From NCBI GenBank assembly GCA_944387575.1, contig CALXFK010000066.1, forward strand, positions 1 to 41,618: a stretch of 41,618 nt of DNA, read 5' to 3'. A program made the position numbers and the translations under genes. This document shows positions 41,544 to 41,618 of this stretch, one piece after another. Origin of the DNA: an uncultured Clostridia bacterium. Lineage in GTDB: Bacteria; Bacillota; Clostridia; Oscillospirales; JAAYOS01. Under the pieces are notes generated by a model. It was not told where the DNA came from, ran no database searches, and saw only the letters and a list, made by a program, of their open reading frames with translations. Numbering within the stretch: position 1 is the first letter of the stretch; every line of letters begins with the position of its first letter.

Positions 41544-41618
41544 CGAGGCGTGGCTCAGTTTGGTAGAGCGCTGCGTTCGGGACGCAGAGGCCGCAGGTTC
41601 AAGTCCTGTCGCCTCGAC
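41544..41618 (+). tRNA. tRNA-Pro (anticodon CGG), 3' end cut by window edge
   Basis: Acceptor CGAGGCG pairs with CGCCTCG, the D stem is GCTC/GAGC, the anticodon stem CTGCG/CGCAG encloses TTCGGGA (anticodon CGG), and the T arm is GCAGG-TTCAAGT-CCTGT. Only the last bases of the CCA end lie beyond the window. It reads the CCG proline codon. Confidence 0.92.

Overview
This 41.6 kb window looks like chromosome of a gut-type anaerobic Clostridia bacterium (Firmicutes), plausibly Oscillospirales or a related order; this is inferred from gene content and not from a phylogeny. The supporting signs are strong AGGAGG-type ribosome binding sites, a PcsB-like FtsEX partner, an ECF-type S component, DUF1015 and DUF1540 proteins, an EF-G-like paralogue, a sodium-pump decarboxylase beta/gamma pair, a Feo operon with a DtxR-like box, and gene orders such as tig-clpP-clpX and lepB-rbgA-rnhB. 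GC content is moderate to high, with AT-rich intergenic stretches. I see no prophage, insertion sequence, CRISPR array or rRNA operon.

Layout. 0-4.5 kb: the start of a secreted protein cut by the window edge, a small DMT-type membrane protein, a DUF1015 protein, then asnS with a downstream ECF S component. 4.5-9.4 kb: tRNA-Arg(CCG), then leftward ybaK, clpX, clpP, tig and a metallophosphoesterase. 9.5-13.9 kb: a DUF1540 mini-protein, then a leftward lepB-rbgA-rnhB/yraN-thrC cluster in which RNase HII and YraN are fused in one reading frame. 14-17.7 kb: an ATP-grasp protein, a HAD phosphatase coupled to an esterase, and a membrane-anchored GDPD. 17.8-23 kb: a leftward cell-wall operon (CdaR/PucR-like regulator, ftsE, ftsX, PcsB/EnvC-like hydrolase, carboxy-terminal processing protease) whose first genes overlap. 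23-28.7 kb: GNAT acetyltransferase, orphan MsmX/UgpC-type ATPase, EF-G-like GTPase, and a UroD-family methyltransferase-like protein.

28.8-40 kb is a metal-transport and envelope region. It holds feoA-feoB, a 51-residue Cys-rich FeoB-associated peptide and an NSS sodium symporter, all leftward behind one promoter with a DtxR-type operator. A ZIP transporter and an ABC-2 exporter pair run rightward. A zinc/cadmium-type P1B ATPase with a very His-rich N-terminus lies leftward behind a promoter flanked by two inverted ArsR/SmtB-like operators. A KdpDE-like two-component pair follows, with a kinase lacking the KdpD N-terminal domains. The window ends with oadB-like and oadG-like genes and tRNA-Pro(CGG).

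The most interesting points are the RnhB-YraN fusion, the regulator translationally linked to FtsEX and its cell-wall hydrolase, the metalloregulatory DNA sites, and two short genes (41300-41443 and 30180-30335) that length-based gene calling would easily miss. I found no convincing wholly new multi-gene system; most of the window is housekeeping with some unusual arrangements.
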